NCBI RefSeq assembly: GCF_014650775.1
Contig: NZ_BMVP01000002.1
Location: 682,001-746,000 of the forward strand
DNA length: 64,000 bases
Direction of reading: 5' to 3'
From: Streptomyces cirratus
Lineage (GTDB): Bacteria; Actinomycetota; Actinomycetes; Streptomycetales; Streptomycetaceae
The notes beneath the pieces were generated by a model, which searched no databases, was not told the DNA's origin, and saw only the letters and a list, made by a program, of their open reading frames with translations. This document shows, piece after piece, positions 1 to 8,698 of the stretch. Within the stretch, counting starts at the first letter, position 1. The number at the start of each line of letters is the position of its first letter. Made by a program: the position numbers and the translations under genes.

Positions 1-1574
1 ACACGCACGGCTACGGCGTGGTCGCCGCCAAGGGCACCGAGGTCACGAAGAACGGCGACCCCGTCTTCATCCAGTCCGACCTCCCCTCCAAGGGCGAGTT
101 CGGCACCGGGAACGCCTTCAAGCAGCAGATCTACTACGGCGAGCAGACGAAGCAGTACTCGATCGTCGGCGGCCCGCAGAAGGAGCTCGACTACTCCGAC
201 GACAAGGGCGAGAAGGAGACAAGCTACACCGGCAAGAGCGGTGTCAGCCTCGACAACCCGATCAACCGGGCCGCCTACGCCCTCTCGTTCAGCGAGCCGC
301 AGATCCTGTACTCCGGCGCCATCGGCGACGGTTCGCGGATCCTGTACAACCGCACGCCCAAGGAGCGCGTCGAGGCCGTGGCCCCCTGGCTGACCATCGA
401 CGGCGCGGCCTACCCGGCCGTGGTGGACGGCCGCATCCAGTGGATCGTGGACGCCTACACGACGACGAACGGCTACCCGTACGCCTCGCGCACCACGCTC
501 GGCGACTCCACGGCCGACTCGCTCACCAACAGCCAGCGCGCGGTCGTGGCGCAGGAGAACCGGGTCAACTACATCCGGAACTCGGTGAAGGCCACCGTCG
601 ACGCCTATGACGGCACGATCAAGCTGTACCAGTGGGACACCCAGGACCCGGTCCTCAAGACCTGGATGAAGGCGTTCCCCGGCACCGTCAAGGCGAAGAG
701 CGAGATCCCCAAGGCGCTCATCGACCACATGCGCTACCCGCAGGACCTCTACAAGGTGCAGCGCGAGCTGCTGACCCGCTACCACGTCACCGACGCCCAG
801 ACGTTCCTCAGCGGTTCGGAGGTCTGGGCCGTTCCGGACGACCCGACCACCAAGACGGGCAGTGCGGTGCCGCCGTACTACCTGTCGATGAAGATGCCGG
901 GCCAGAAGGAGCAGGCGTTCTCGCTGACGACGACGTTCACCCCGAACGGCCGCGACAACCTGAGCGCCTTCATGGCGGTCAACGCCGATCCGGGCACCCC
1001 GGACTACGGCAAGATCCGCATCCTGAAACTGCCGACCAGCACCCCGGTCGACGGACCCAAGCAGGTGCAGAGCAAGTTCAACTCCAAGCCGGAGATCGCC
1101 CAGGAGATCAACATCCTGAGCCGGGGCGACTCCCAGGTGGAGTACGGAAACCTGCTGACGGTGCCGCTGGACGACGGCCTGCTGAACGTCGAGCCGGTGT
1201 ACGTCAAGGGCGGCGGCCTCAAGTACCCGACGCTGCGCAAGGTGCTGGTGACCTACGGCGGCCAGACGGCCTTCGAGGACACGCTGGAGAAGGCGCTGAA
1301 CGTGGTGTTCGGGGCGGAGGCGCCGAGCGCGCCGACGACGCCGACCACTCCCACCACCCCGCCGGGGGAGGGCACCACCACGCCGCCGGGAACGCAGGAC
1401 CCGACGGTCAAGGCGGCCCTGTCCGATGCGCAGAAGGCCATCGAGGCGGCGGAGAAGGCCCGCCAGGCGGGCGACTGGACGGCCTTCGGCAAGGCGCAGG
1501 ACGACATCAAGGCGGCGCTGCAGCGGGCGGTAGACGCCGAGGCGAAGCTGACGGCCCCCAAGCCGGCCGGCTGA
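1..1574 (+). CDS. UPF0182 family membrane protein, C-terminal part (5' end outside window)
   Basis: The frame is open from base 3 and reads [11 protein letters not shown], a stretch typical of the large UPF0182 family, so the gene begins upstream and the GTG at 18 is not its start. About 523 residues are visible of a family usually near 950-1000 residues with seven N-terminal membrane helices, which are missing here. What remains is the soluble extracytoplasmic domain, with motifs such as [18 protein letters not shown] and PRDLYKVQ-like [15 protein letters not shown]. It is followed by a Pro/Thr-rich linker (near 1320-1400) and a short Ala/Lys-rich helical tail. The function of the family is unknown. 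It ends 52 bases before an initiator tRNA gene. Confidence 0.93.
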   Translation, partial: THGYGVVAAKGTEVTKNGDPVFIQSDLPSKGEFGTGNAFKQQIYYGEQTKQYSIVGGPQKELDYSDDKGEKETSYTGKSGVSLDNPINRAAYALSFSEPQILYSGAIGDGSRILYNRTPKERVEAVAPWLTIDGAAYPAVVDGRIQWIVDAYTTTNGYPYASRTTLGDSTADSLTNSQRAVVAQENRVNYIRNSVKATVDAYDGTIKLYQWDTQDPVLKTWMKAFPGTVKAKSEIPKALIDHMRYPQDLYKVQRELLTRYHVTDAQTFLSGSEVWAVPDDPTTKTGSAVPPYYLSMKMPGQKEQAFSLTTTFTPNGRDNLSAFMAVNADPGTPDYGKIRILKLPTSTPVDGPKQVQSKFNSKPEIAQEINILSRGDSQVEYGNLLTVPLDDGLLNVEPVYVKGGGLKYPTLRKVLVTYGGQTAFEDTLEKALNVVFGAEAPSAPTTPTTPTTPPGEGTTTPPGTQDPTVKAALSDAQKAIEAAEKARQAGDWTAFGKAQDDIKAALQRAVDAEAKLTAPKPAG

Positions 1575-1626
1575 TGATCATTGGGTAATGGCCCGGCCCC
1601 GCGTCGTGATACTGTGGTTTCACCGA

Positions 1627-1700
1627 CGCGGGGTGGAGCAGCTCGGTAGCTCGCTGGGCTCATAACCCAGAGGTCGCAGGTTCAAATCCTGTCCCCGCTA
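1627..1700 (+). tRNA. initiator tRNA-fMet (CAT), copy 1
   Basis: A full 74-nt cloverleaf folds here with anticodon CAT. Two initiator hallmarks are visible: an unpaired C1-U72 at the top of the acceptor stem, and three G-C pairs (GGG/CCC) in the anticodon stem CTGGG/CCCAG. The discriminator base is A73 and the CCA tail is not encoded. It is identical to the second copy at 3903-3976. A GATACT stretch at 1608-1613 could be its -10 box. Confidence 0.97.
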
Positions 1701-1707
1701 CTGAAAA

Positions 1708-1740
1708 CGAAGGCCCGGATCCATGGGATCCGGGCCTTCG
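1708..1740 (+). terminator. tRNA terminator hairpin
   Basis: A perfect 15-bp inverted repeat (1708-1722 with 1726-1740, 3-nt loop) starts eight bases after the tRNA. It has no U-tract, which is normal for Streptomyces terminators. The stem is nearly the same as the one after the second tRNA copy. Confidence 0.85.
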
Positions 1741-1905
1741 TCATGTCCGGGGTGACCGTCCCGGCAGCACACGGGGTCGCTGGGGCGGGTGAGTTGGGAT
1801 GGGAGCGTGTTTGACTTGTCTCTCTGTGGGCATGTCGACAAAACGCTGTAGTGACCTCACTGACTGCGACATACCAGGTGTACGCGGGTAGCAGGTGATG
1901 CGACG

Positions 1906-3762
1906 ATGGGATTTATGGGGGACAGGTCAACTCTGCTGGAGACAGGGCGGTTTGTGAGGTCGGGGGTCGAGTCGGGCAGGGAAGCCGAGAAGGGGGCTCA
2001 GACCGTTAACGCGCAGACCGCATTGACCGATGCGGATTTCGCGGACGAAGCGTTCGTCGAAGCCGACGTGGCCAGTGACGCGGAGCTGGAGGCCCGGCAC
2101 CGCGTGGCCGCCGACAAGGGGGACCCGGGCGCCATGAGCGTGCTCGGGGCGCTGCTGCTGCGCCGCGGCGACCTGGCCGGGGCCGAACCGTACCTGCGGG
2201 GAGCCACCGCGGAGGGGGACCGGGCCGCCGCCAACAACCTCGGGGTGCTGCTGCACCAGCGCGGCTACCCCGACGAGGCCGCGGGCTGGTGGCGGGTCGC
2301 CGCCGTCGCGGGCTCCGCCCCGGCCGCGCACGCCCTGGGCCGCCACTACCGCGAGCGCGGCGACGAGCCCGCCGCGGAGTACTGGATGCGGCAGGCGGCG
2401 GAATCCGGCCACGCCCTGGGCGCCTACGGGCTGGCAGACCTGCTGGAACACCGCGGGGACAAGGGCGTCGAGCGGTGGTTCCGCGCCGCGGCGGAACAGG
2501 GGCACCGTGAAGCCGCGTACCGGCTGGCCCGGCACCTGAGGAAGGGCGACCCCGTCGAGGCCGAGCAGTGGTACCGGCAGGCCGCCGCGCGCGGGCACCG
2601 CCGGGCCGCGCTGCACCTGGGCGCGCTGCTGGAGGCCCGCGGGGAGCTCAAGGAGGCGGGGCGCTGGTACCTGACCTCGGCGAAGCAGGGCGAGGCGCGT
2701 GCCGCGTGCGCCCTCGGCTTCCTGCTGCGCGACGCCGGGGACGAGGAGAGCGCGGCCGCGTGGTGGCGCCGGGCCGCCGAGGACGGCGACGGCAACGCGG
2801 CCAATGCCCTGGGCGCCCTGCACGCGGCCCGCGGCGAGACCCAGACGGCCGAGAAGTGGTACCGGGTCGCCATGGACGCGGGCGATCACAACGGGGCGTA
2901 CAACCTCGCCCTGCTGTGCGCCGCGCAGGAGCGGACGGCGCAGGCCGAGCAGTGGTACCGCCGTGCGGCCTACGCGGGCCACCGCGAGGCGGCCAACGCG
3001 CTGGCGATCCTGCTGCTCCAGGGCGGGGACGCGGAAGGCGCCGAGCCGTGGTTCTCCAAGGCGGCCGAAGCGGGCAGCGTGGACGCCGCCTTCAACCTCG
3101 GGATCCTGTTCGCCAGCCGGGACGAGGACCGCACGGCGCTCAAGTGGTACGAGCGGGCCGCGTCGGCCGGCCATACCGACGCTGCGCTCCAGGTCGGCAT
3201 CGCACTGGTGCGGGACGGCGAGGAGCGGGCGGCGGAGCGGCACCTGCGCTGCGCGGCGGGCGGCGGCAGCGCGGAGGCGGCGTTCCGGCTGGCCGCGCTG
3301 CTGGAGTCGCTGGCCCCGCCGCCGGAGCCGGTGGCGCTGGGCGAGCCGGCCGGCGGAGCCGCGCGCACGGAGAGCGAGGAGTGGTACGAGCGTGCCGCCG
3401 AGCAGGGGCACCGGCGGGCCCAGGTACGGGTCGGGATGCTGGCGGCGGCGCGGGGTGACCTGGCGGCGGCCGCGCGGTGGTACCGGGAGGCGGCGGAGGC
3501 CGGCTCGCGGAACGGGGCGTTCAACCTGGGGCTGCTGCTGGCCCGGGAAGGGAACGAACCGGAGGCGGCGCTGTGGTGGACGCGGGCGGCGGTGGCCGGC
3601 CACGGGCGGGCGGCGCTGCGGCTCGGGCTGCTGGCGGCGCGGCAGGGGGATCTGAACGAGGGGCAGAAGTGGTGCGTGCGGGCCATGGAGCTGGGGCCGG
3701 CGGAGGTCTCGGAGCGGGCGGGGCGGTTGCGGGACGCGTTGGCGGAGGAACTCTCGGCGTAG
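1906..3762 (+). CDS. Sel1/TPR repeat protein
   Basis: This 618-residue protein is almost entirely a solenoid of about fifteen Sel1-like (TPR-related) repeats of about 36 residues. Their recurrent core is AA-x-WYR-x-A-A-x-x-GH-x-x-A-A-x-x-LG-x-LL. An N-terminal leader of about 65 residues (motif GDRSTLLETGRFV) precedes them and carries no signal peptide or membrane segment, so it is probably a cytosolic scaffold for protein-protein contacts. The start at ATG 1906 has an AGGTG about eight bases upstream; ATG 1915 is an alternative. The gene is isolated between two identical initiator tRNA genes. Partners cannot be inferred from the sequence. Confidence 0.9.
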   Translation: MGFMGDRSTLLETGRFVRSGVESGREAEKGAQTVNAQTALTDADFADEAFVEADVASDAELEARHRVAADKGDPGAMSVLGALLLRRGDLAGAEPYLRGATAEGDRAAANNLGVLLHQRGYPDEAAGWWRVAAVAGSAPAAHALGRHYRERGDEPAAEYWMRQAAESGHALGAYGLADLLEHRGDKGVERWFRAAAEQGHREAAYRLARHLRKGDPVEAEQWYRQAAARGHRRAALHLGALLEARGELKEAGRWYLTSAKQGEARAACALGFLLRDAGDEESAAAWWRRAAEDGDGNAANALGALHAARGETQTAEKWYRVAMDAGDHNGAYNLALLCAAQERTAQAEQWYRRAAYAGHREAANALAILLLQGGDAEGAEPWFSKAAEAGSVDAAFNLGILFASRDEDRTALKWYERAASAGHTDAALQVGIALVRDGEERAAERHLRCAAGGGSAEAAFRLAALLESLAPPPEPVALGEPAGGAARTESEEWYERAAEQGHRRAQVRVGMLAAARGDLAAAARWYREAAEAGSRNGAFNLGLLLAREGNEPEAALWWTRAAVAGHGRAALRLGLLAARQGDLNEGQKWCVRAMELGPAEVSERAGRLRDALAEELSA

Positions 3763-3786
3763 CCCCGGCCGGGGTCTCGGCGGGGT

Positions 3787-3814
3787 GGCACGGGGGCGTC
3801 CGCGGCGCCGTGCC
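3787..3814 (+). terminator. possible terminator after the Sel1 gene
   Basis: GGCACGG at 3787-3793 pairs with CCGTGCC at 3808-3814 around a GC-rich loop, 25 bases after the stop codon. It is weaker than the neighbouring tRNA terminators. Confidence 0.4.
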
Positions 3815-3860
3815 CCCGCGGGGCCGATCCGGGCCTGCGGGGGCGGAATCGTTAAGCGAT

Positions 3861-3890
3861 TTGCATCTGCCGGGGGGCGTCACGTAAAGT
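3861..3890 (+). promoter_or_regulatory. promoter of the second tRNA-fMet gene
   Basis: TTGCAT (3861-3866) and TAAAGT (3885-3890) are separated by 18 bp and end 12 bases before the tRNA. This is a fair match to a housekeeping (HrdB-type) promoter. Confidence 0.55.
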
Positions 3891-3902
3891 CGTGTTTACC
3901 GA

Positions 3903-3976
3903 CGCGGGGTGGAGCAGCTCGGTAGCTCGCTGGGCTCATAACCCAGAGGTCGCAGGTTCAAATCCTGTCCCCGCTA
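3903..3976 (+). tRNA. initiator tRNA-fMet (CAT), copy 2
   Basis: Base-for-base identical to the copy at 1627-1700, including the C1-U72 mismatch, the GGG/CCC anticodon stem and the lack of an encoded CCA. The identity extends a few bases upstream (ACCGACGCGGGG) and into the downstream CTGAAAAC and terminator stem, so the whole cassette is a direct duplication flanking the Sel1 gene. Confidence 0.97.
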
Positions 3977-3982
3977 CTGAAA

Positions 3983-4019
3983 ACCGAAGGCCCGGATCCC
4001 CTGGATCCGGGCCTTCGGT
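3983..4019 (+). terminator. tRNA terminator hairpin
   Basis: A perfect 17-bp stem (3983-3999 with 4003-4019) with a CCT loop lies directly after the second tRNA copy. Confidence 0.87.
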
Positions 4020-4031
4020 CATTCGCAATGC

Positions 4032-4069
4032 GGAAGGGGCCCGGAACCGACTGGTTCCGGGCCCCTTCC
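4032..4069 (-). terminator. terminator of the catR gene
   Basis: A perfect 17-bp stem (4032-4048 with 4053-4069) with loop GACT sits 12 bases beyond the stop of the Fur-family gene. Together with the tRNA hairpin it separates the two converging units. Confidence 0.85.
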
Positions 4070-4080
4070 CATGCGTACGC

Positions 4081-4497
4081 CTACGCGCCCGCGCAGTTCG
4101 GGCACACGCCCCGGTACGTCACCTCGACCGTCGAGACCACGAAGCCGAACCGCTCGGCGTCCGGCAGGTCGGCCAGCGGGTCGCCCGACGGGTGGACGTC
4201 GCGGATCGCGCCGCACTGGGCGCACACCAGGTGCTGGTGCGCGCGGTGGGCGTTCGGGTCGTACCGCTTTGCGCGGCGGTCCGTGGACACCTCCAGCACC
4301 TCGCCGAGGCTGACCAGCTCGCCCAGGGTGTTGTACACCGTCGCCCGGGAGATCTCCGGCAGTTTGGCCACCGCGCGCGCGTGTACCTCGTCGGCCGTCA
4401 GGTGAACGTGGTCACCGTCGAGCACCTCGGCCACGACGCGCCGCTGTGCGGTCATGCGCCATCCGCGTCCGCGAAGTCGTTCCAGCAGGTCACTCAT
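4081..4497 (-). CDS. catR: Fur-family peroxide-sensing repressor CatR
   Basis: A 138-residue Fur/PerR-family protein. The N-terminal winged helix (about 1-80) contains the typical ATVYNTLGELV recognition region. The C-terminal half carries the structural zinc cysteines C92/C95 (CAQC) and C132/C135 (CPNC) and a His-rich regulatory metal site (NAHRAHQHLVC). In Streptomyces, CatR represses the adjacent catalase and loses DNA binding when its regulatory site is oxidised by peroxide. Here it is divergent from catalase across 150 bp that contain a perfect Fur-type palindrome. The family assignment is certain; the peroxide role is inferred from the neighbour. Confidence 0.93.
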   Translation of the reverse strand: MSDLLERLRGRGWRMTAQRRVVAEVLDGDHVHLTADEVHARAVAKLPEISRATVYNTLGELVSLGEVLEVSTDRRAKRYDPNAHRAHQHLVCAQCGAIRDVHPSGDPLADLPDAERFGFVVSTVEVTYRGVCPNCAGA

Positions 4498-4564
4498 GCG
4501 TCCCAGCCTAACAGTGCCGCTGATTCGGTGTAACTCCCGAAAGCGTATGGAGTTGGATGGCGGC

Positions 4565-4593
4565 TTGACTTAGACAATGTCCATTGTAGGATC
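4565..4593 (+). promoter_or_regulatory. catalase promoter with CatR/Fur box
   Basis: TTGACT (4565-4570) and TAGGAT (4588-4593) are 17 bp apart. Between them lies the perfect inverted repeat ACAATG-TC-CATTGT (4574-4587), which matches the Fur/PerR half-site pattern. A repressor bound there would cover the spacer and block RNA polymerase. Confidence 0.8.
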
Positions 4594-4647
4594 GATTGCG
4601 GCTGGCCACGAGGACAGGACACGCAGGCAATGACGCAGGAGGCGCAC

Positions 4648-6099
4648 GTGACGCAGGGACCGCTCACCACGGAGGCCGGAGCACCGGTCGCCGACAACCA
4701 GAACAGTGAGACCGCCGGCGTCGGTGGGCCCGTACTCGTCCAGGACCAGCTCCTGCTGGAGAAGCTCGCCCACTTCAACCGCGAGCGCATCCCGGAGCGC
4801 GTCGTGCACGCCCGCGGCGCCGGCGCGTACGGCACCTTCACGGTCACCCGCGACGTCTCGCAGTGGACCCGCGCGAAGTTCCTGTCGGAGGTCGGCAAGC
4901 AGACCGAGACCTTCCTGCGCTTCTCGACCGTCGCGGACAGTCTCGGCGGCGCCGATGCCCGCCGTGACCCGCGCGGCTGGGCGCTCAAGTTCTACACCGA
5001 AGAGGGCAACTACGACCTCGTCGGCAACAACACCCCGGTCTTCTTCATCCGCGACGCGATCAAGTTCCCGGACTTCATCCACACGCAGAAGCGCGACCCG
5101 TACACCGGCTCGCAGGAAGCCGACAACGTGTGGGACTTCTGGGGCTTGAGCCCCGAGTCGACGCACCAGGTGACCTGGCTCTTCGGCGACCGCGGCATCC
5201 CGGCGTCCTACCGCCACATGAACGGCTACGGCTCCCACACGTTCCAGTGGAACAACGAGGCCGGCGAGGTCTTCTGGGTCAAGTACCACTTCAAGACCGA
5301 CCAGGGGATCAAGAACCTCACCCAGGCCGAGGCCAACCTGCTCGCAGGCGAGGACCCCGACTCCCACCAGCGGGACCTGCGCGAGTCGATCGAGCGCGGT
5401 GACTTCCCCAGCTGGACCGTGCAGGTCCAGATCATGCCGGCGGCCGAGGCGGCCGAGTACCGCTTCAACCCGTTCGACCTCACCAAGGTGTGGCCGCACG
5501 AGGACTACCCGCCGATCGAGATCGGCAAGCTGGAGCTCAACCGCAACCCGGAGAACATCTTCGCCGAGGTCGAGCAGAGCATCTTCAGCCCGGCCCACTT
5601 CGTCCCCGGCATCGGACCGTCCCCGGACAAGATGCTCCAGGGCCGCCTCTTCGCGTACGGCGACGCCCACCGCTACCGCGTCGGCATCAACGCCGACCAC
5701 CTGCCGGTGAACCGCCCGCACGCCACGCAGGCCCGCACCAACTCCCGTGACGGCGCCCTGTACGACGGCCGCCACAAGGGTGCGAAGAACTACGAGCCGA
5801 ACAGCTTCGGCGGACCGTTCCAGACGGACCGTCCGCTGTGGCAGCCCGTCCCGCTGACCGGTGGCACGGGCAACCACGCCACTTCGGTCCACCGCGAGGA
5901 CAACGACTTCGTCCAGGCGGGCAACCTCTACCGCCTGATGTCGCAGGACGAGAAGACCCGTCTGATCGAGAACCTGTCCGGCTTCATCGCGAAGGTCTCC
6001 CGCGACGACATCGTCGACCGCGCGATCAACAACTTCCGCCAGGCGGACGGTGACTTCGGCAAGCGGCTGGACGTCGCGGTCCAGGCCCTCCGCGGCTGA
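4648..6099 (+). CDS. katA: monofunctional heme catalase
   Basis: A clade 3-type small-subunit catalase of 483 residues that breaks hydrogen peroxide into water and oxygen in the cytoplasm. The distal heme residues are H54 (RVVHARGAG) and N127 ([10 protein letters not shown]), and the proximal heme-tyrosine motif is [10 protein letters not shown]. The GTG at 4648 is preferred as start because AGGAGG lies at 4637-4642 with 5-nt spacing. An in-frame ATG at 4630 would add six residues with a poorer ribosome site. It is controlled from the CatR-box promoter. In S. coelicolor the homologue is called catA or katA. Confidence 0.96.
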   Translation: MTQGPLTTEAGAPVADNQNSETAGVGGPVLVQDQLLLEKLAHFNRERIPERVVHARGAGAYGTFTVTRDVSQWTRAKFLSEVGKQTETFLRFSTVADSLGGADARRDPRGWALKFYTEEGNYDLVGNNTPVFFIRDAIKFPDFIHTQKRDPYTGSQEADNVWDFWGLSPESTHQVTWLFGDRGIPASYRHMNGYGSHTFQWNNEAGEVFWVKYHFKTDQGIKNLTQAEANLLAGEDPDSHQRDLRESIERGDFPSWTVQVQIMPAAEAAEYRFNPFDLTKVWPHEDYPPIEIGKLELNRNPENIFAEVEQSIFSPAHFVPGIGPSPDKMLQGRLFAYGDAHRYRVGINADHLPVNRPHATQARTNSRDGALYDGRHKGAKNYEPNSFGGPFQTDRPLWQPVPLTGGTGNHATSVHREDNDFVQAGNLYRLMSQDEKTRLIENLSGFIAKVSRDDIVDRAINNFRQADGDFGKRLDVAVQALRG

Positions 6100-6121
6100 C
6101 GGACGCTTGTCGCAGCGAGAT

Positions 6122-6155
6122 GACGGGCCGGTGCTCCTCGGAGCGCCGGCCCGTC
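6122..6155. terminator. bidirectional terminator between catalase and the CBS gene
   Basis: GACGGGCCGG (6122-6131) pairs perfectly with CCGGCCCGTC (6146-6155), with a second small stem in the loop. It lies 23 bases after the catalase stop and 20 bases beyond the stop of the converging CBS gene. Confidence 0.8.
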
Positions 6156-6174
6156 GCCGTACCCGTCACGCGCC

Positions 6175-6570
6175 CTAGGCCAGTACGGCGCTGCGCCGGG
6201 CCGGCGCCCAGCAGCGGATGACGTCGCGCACCGAGACGATGCCCACCGGGCCGCCGTCCTCCAGCACGATCAGATGGCGGAAGCCGCCGTGTGCCATGGC
6301 CTCGGCGGCTTCCTGGACCGTCGCGTCGGGGGTGCAGAAGACGACGTTGTTGGTGGTGTGCGCGCCCACCGACTCCCGGTCGGGGTCGTGGCCGGCGCCG
6401 AGGGAGTTGAGGATGTCGCGCTCGGTCAGGATGCCGATGCCGCTGTGGTCGGGATCGAGGACGACGGCCGCGCCGACGCGCCGGCCGGACATCAGGCAGG
6501 CCGCCTGCCGGAGGGTGTGCGCGGGTCCGAGGGTGAGGATCACGGTGCTCATGGCGTCGCGGACGAGCAT
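6175..6570 (-). CDS. tandem CBS domain protein
   Basis: A 131-residue stand-alone Bateman module made of two CBS motifs (about 1-60 and 70-128), with GILTERDIL and GIVSVRDVIR closing each half. Such proteins bind adenosyl nucleotides and act as energy or redox sensors for partner enzymes; no partner is fused here. The start is fixed by AGGAGG seven to eight bases upstream of ATG 6570. The frame stays open much further upstream, but that part has no CBS similarity and lies antisense to part of the hisN gene, so it was not included. Confidence 0.88.
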   Translation of the reverse strand: MLVRDAMSTVILTLGPAHTLRQAACLMSGRRVGAAVVLDPDHSGIGILTERDILNSLGAGHDPDRESVGAHTTNNVVFCTPDATVQEAAEAMAHGGFRHLIVLEDGGPVGIVSVRDVIRCWAPARRSAVLA

Positions 6571-6776
6571 GAAGAGAGCCACCTCCTGGGTGAGACCCCG
6601 CCTGGGTGGGTGCGCCGGGTGAGGGACCCGGCTCAAGAGAACCCGCCTCAAGAGAAGGGCTTCACAAGCGCACAAGCGGGGGAGTCCCAGATTCCCACGC
6701 GTACGCAGGGTCATCAAGAGGGGCGCGCCCGGCAACACCCGCCCGGCCGAGCGCACCGACGGCGCGTCAGCGCGCC

Positions 6777-7580
6777 TCAGGGGCGCGGACGCAGGCGCGT
6801 CAGCATCTCCTCGTGCAGCAGGCCGTTGGAGGCGGCCGCGTTGCCGCCGTGGACGCCGTCGACCCCGTCGAGGCTGGTGAAACGTCCGCCCGCCTCTTCG
6901 ACGACGACCGCGATCGCGGCCATGTCCCACAGGTTCAGCTCCGGCTCGGCGCACAGGTCGAGCGAGCCCTCGGCGACCATCATGTACGGCCAGAAGTCGC
7001 CGTAGCCCCGGGTGCGCCAGCACGCGCGGGTCAGGTCCAGGAAGCCGGGCAGCCGGCCCTGCTCCTCCCAGCCCGTCAACGAGGAGTACGCGAAGGACGC
7101 GTCTCCCAGGGTGGCGACCTTCGAGACGCCGATCGCCGTGGGCTCGCCGAGCGCGCCGCCCGCCCAGGCGCCGCTGCCCTTCGCCGCCCACCAGCGGCGG
7201 CCCAGCGCGGGCGCGGAGACCACCCCGACCACCGGGCGGAACTCCCCGTCGGGGCCCTCGGCCATCAGAGAGATCAGCGTCGCCCACACGGGAACGCCCC
7301 TGACGTAGTTCTTCGTACCGTCGATCGGGTCCACGACCCAGCGGCGCGGGCCCTCGCCCTTGAGCCCGTACTCCTCGCCCAGGATGGCGTCGTCGGGCCG
7401 TGCGGCCAGGATCCCGGCCCGGATGATCTCCTCGGCCGCCTTGTCGGCCTCGCTCACCGGGGTCATGTCCGGCTTCGTCTCCACCTGGAGGTCCAGTGCA
7501 CGGAAACGCTGCGTGGTGGCGGCGTCCGCCGCGTCGGCGAGTTCGAGGGCGAGGCGGAGGTCATCGTCATACTCGGGCAT
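6777..7580 (-). CDS. hisN: histidinol-phosphatase (inositol monophosphatase family)
   Basis: A 267-residue member of the Mg-dependent IMPase family. The metal-binding motifs are visible: GEE (68-70), WVVDPIDGT (81-89, with D84 and D87) and NLWDMAA in the C-terminal half. The actinobacterial branch of this family performs the penultimate step of histidine synthesis, removing phosphate from L-histidinol phosphate. The overall sequence, including the KNYVRGVPVWATLI region, looks like that HisN branch rather than an inositol phosphatase. The exact substrate cannot be proven from the sequence. It is a monocistronic unit divergent from the TetR gene. Confidence 0.87.
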   Translation of the reverse strand: MPEYDDDLRLALELADAADAATTQRFRALDLQVETKPDMTPVSEADKAAEEIIRAGILAARPDDAILGEEYGLKGEGPRRWVVDPIDGTKNYVRGVPVWATLISLMAEGPDGEFRPVVGVVSAPALGRRWWAAKGSGAWAGGALGEPTAIGVSKVATLGDASFAYSSLTGWEEQGRLPGFLDLTRACWRTRGYGDFWPYMMVAEGSLDLCAEPELNLWDMAAIAVVVEEAGGRFTSLDGVDGVHGGNAAASNGLLHEEMLTRLRPRP

Positions 7581-7646
7581 GGCCGAACAGTATCGAGACC
7601 GCGGCCGACCGGCGAACGCCGTCCACGGTACGGCCGACGGGCGCCC

Positions 7647-7681
7647 TTGACAGGACCTGGCGCCCCGTCAACTCTGACGGG
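7647..7681 (+). promoter_or_regulatory. tetR promoter with overlapping palindromic operator
   Basis: TTGACA (7647-7652) is followed 17 bp later by a weak -10 region covered by the inverted repeat CCCGTCA-ACTC-TGACGGG (7664-7681). This is a plausible autoregulatory site for the TetR protein encoded 36 bases downstream. Its CGTCA/TGACG half-sites recur upstream of the convergent exporter gene. Confidence 0.55.
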
Positions 7682-7716
7682 AAGACGATCGGGGGAGGGG
7701 AGCGGGGGAGGCGACG

Positions 7717-8286
7717 ATGGCGGCGGCGCGGGAGTCCTTGCTGGAAGCGGCGGGAGCGGCGCTGGCGGCGCGCGCCTGGCCCGCCGTGCGGATGGTCGAG
7801 GTGGCGGCGGCCGCCGGGGTGTCCCGGCAGACCCTGTACAACGAGTTCGGCGGGAAGGCGGGTCTGGGGCGCGCCCTGGTGCGCCGGGAGGCCGACTGGT
7901 ACCTCACGGGTGTGGACCGCGCCCTGGAGGCGTCGCCGGACACCGCCGAGCGGCTGGCGGGGGTCGCCGAGTGGACCGTACGGGCGGCCCGCGCGCGTCC
8001 CCTCGTACGGGCCCTGCTGACGGGGTCGTGGAACGCCGGCCTGCCCGCCCCGCCCGGGCGGGGCGTCCGGCCGGGCTCGCCCGCGCTGGGGCCGGGGGAG
8101 CTGGTGCGCGCCGTCCGGGACCGGGCGGCCGCCGCGCTCCCGGCGGAGCCCGCGCAGCGGTGCGAGCTGGTCGTACGGCTGGCGCTGTCCTACGTGGTCG
8201 CCCCGACCGGGCCCGGGGAGGAGGCGGCGGCCGGCGGGCTGCTCGGGCTGGTCAGTGCGCCGAACCGGACAGCTGGAGCCCGATGA
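7717..8286 (+). CDS. TetR-family transcriptional regulator
   Basis: A 189-residue protein. The N-terminal helix-turn-helix (about 6-50, core VAAAAGVSRQTLYNEFGGKAGL) is typical of TetR; the C-terminal helical ligand domain is poorly conserved and ends in a Gly/Ala/Pro-rich tail. The start at ATG 7717 has GGGGAGG six bases upstream. It converges on, and overlaps by 35 bp, a SugE-type exporter gene, and similar half-sites precede both genes, so it probably controls itself and the exporter. The ligand is unknown. Confidence 0.88.
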   Translation: MAAARESLLEAAGAALAARAWPAVRMVEVAAAAGVSRQTLYNEFGGKAGLGRALVRREADWYLTGVDRALEASPDTAERLAGVAEWTVRAARARPLVRALLTGSWNAGLPAPPGRGVRPGSPALGPGELVRAVRDRAAAALPAEPAQRCELVVRLALSYVVAPTGPGEEAAAGGLLGLVSAPNRTAGAR

Positions 8287-8575
8287 CGCCGAGGATGACC
8301 AGCGAGATCGAGACGAGTTTCAAGGTGGAGACGAGGTCGCCGAGGAAGACCATGCCGTAGATGGCGGTGCCGGCCGCCCCGATGCCGGTCCACACGGCGT
8401 AGGCGGGGCCCACGTCGAGCTTCTTGAGGGCCAGGGTCAGCAGGCCGAAGCTGCCGAGCGCGAAGGACGCGAAGGCGATCGTCGGCCACAGCCGGGTGAA
8501 CCCGTGGGAGAGCTTGAGGCACACCGCGAAACCGGTCTCCAGGATTCCGGCGACCACCACCAGCAGCCACGCCAT
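8252..8575 (-). CDS. sugE: SMR-family exporter, SugE/Gdx type
   Basis: A 107-residue protein with four membrane helices, the usual SMR length. Glu13 in helix 1 (AGILETGFAV) is the shared proton/substrate carboxylate. LKLSHGFTR and AYAVWTGIGAAGTAI resemble the SugE/Gdx branch, which exports guanidinium rather than bulky drugs. I saw no guanidine riboswitch upstream; instead there are palindromic DNA sites that suggest control by the neighbouring TetR protein. Substrate assignment is by subfamily resemblance only. Confidence 0.87.
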   Translation of the reverse strand: MAWLLVVVAGILETGFAVCLKLSHGFTRLWPTIAFASFALGSFGLLTLALKKLDVGPAYAVWTGIGAAGTAIYGMVFLGDLVSTLKLVSISLVILGVIGLQLSGSAH

Positions 8576-8597
8576 GGCGTATGCCTCCCCGCCTCCC

Positions 8598-8619
8598 GCG
8601 TCACGTGACGTCGCGTCAC
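8598..8619 (-). promoter_or_regulatory. palindromic operator region upstream of sugE
   Basis: The perfect 12-bp palindrome CGTCACGTGACG (8599-8610) is followed by another CGTCAC (8614-8619), giving two overlapping inverted repeats 23-46 bases before the sugE start. The half-sites match those in the tetR promoter. Confidence 0.5.
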
Positions 8620-8698
8620 TTGGTGCGATTATGCATTTATCCCGACGCGATCTTCGGCAAACCCGGCTGCCCGGCCCGGTCGGCCCCCCTCCACGCCG

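Noticed and set aside
1927..3603. Long open frame antisense to the Sel1 repeat gene
   Set aside because: It is the Arg/Pro-rich mirror of a GC-rich repeat gene, with no family signature and no ribosome site.
4570..5892. 440-codon open frame antisense to catalase
   Set aside because: Catalase motifs on the plus strand are complete; the antisense product is low-complexity Val/Gly/Arg and only reflects GC-rich codon bias.
8576..8698. Guanidine riboswitch upstream of sugE
   Set aside because: The ACGR-loop hairpin pairs or the type I core were not found; the repeats there are DNA palindromes matching the tetR promoter.
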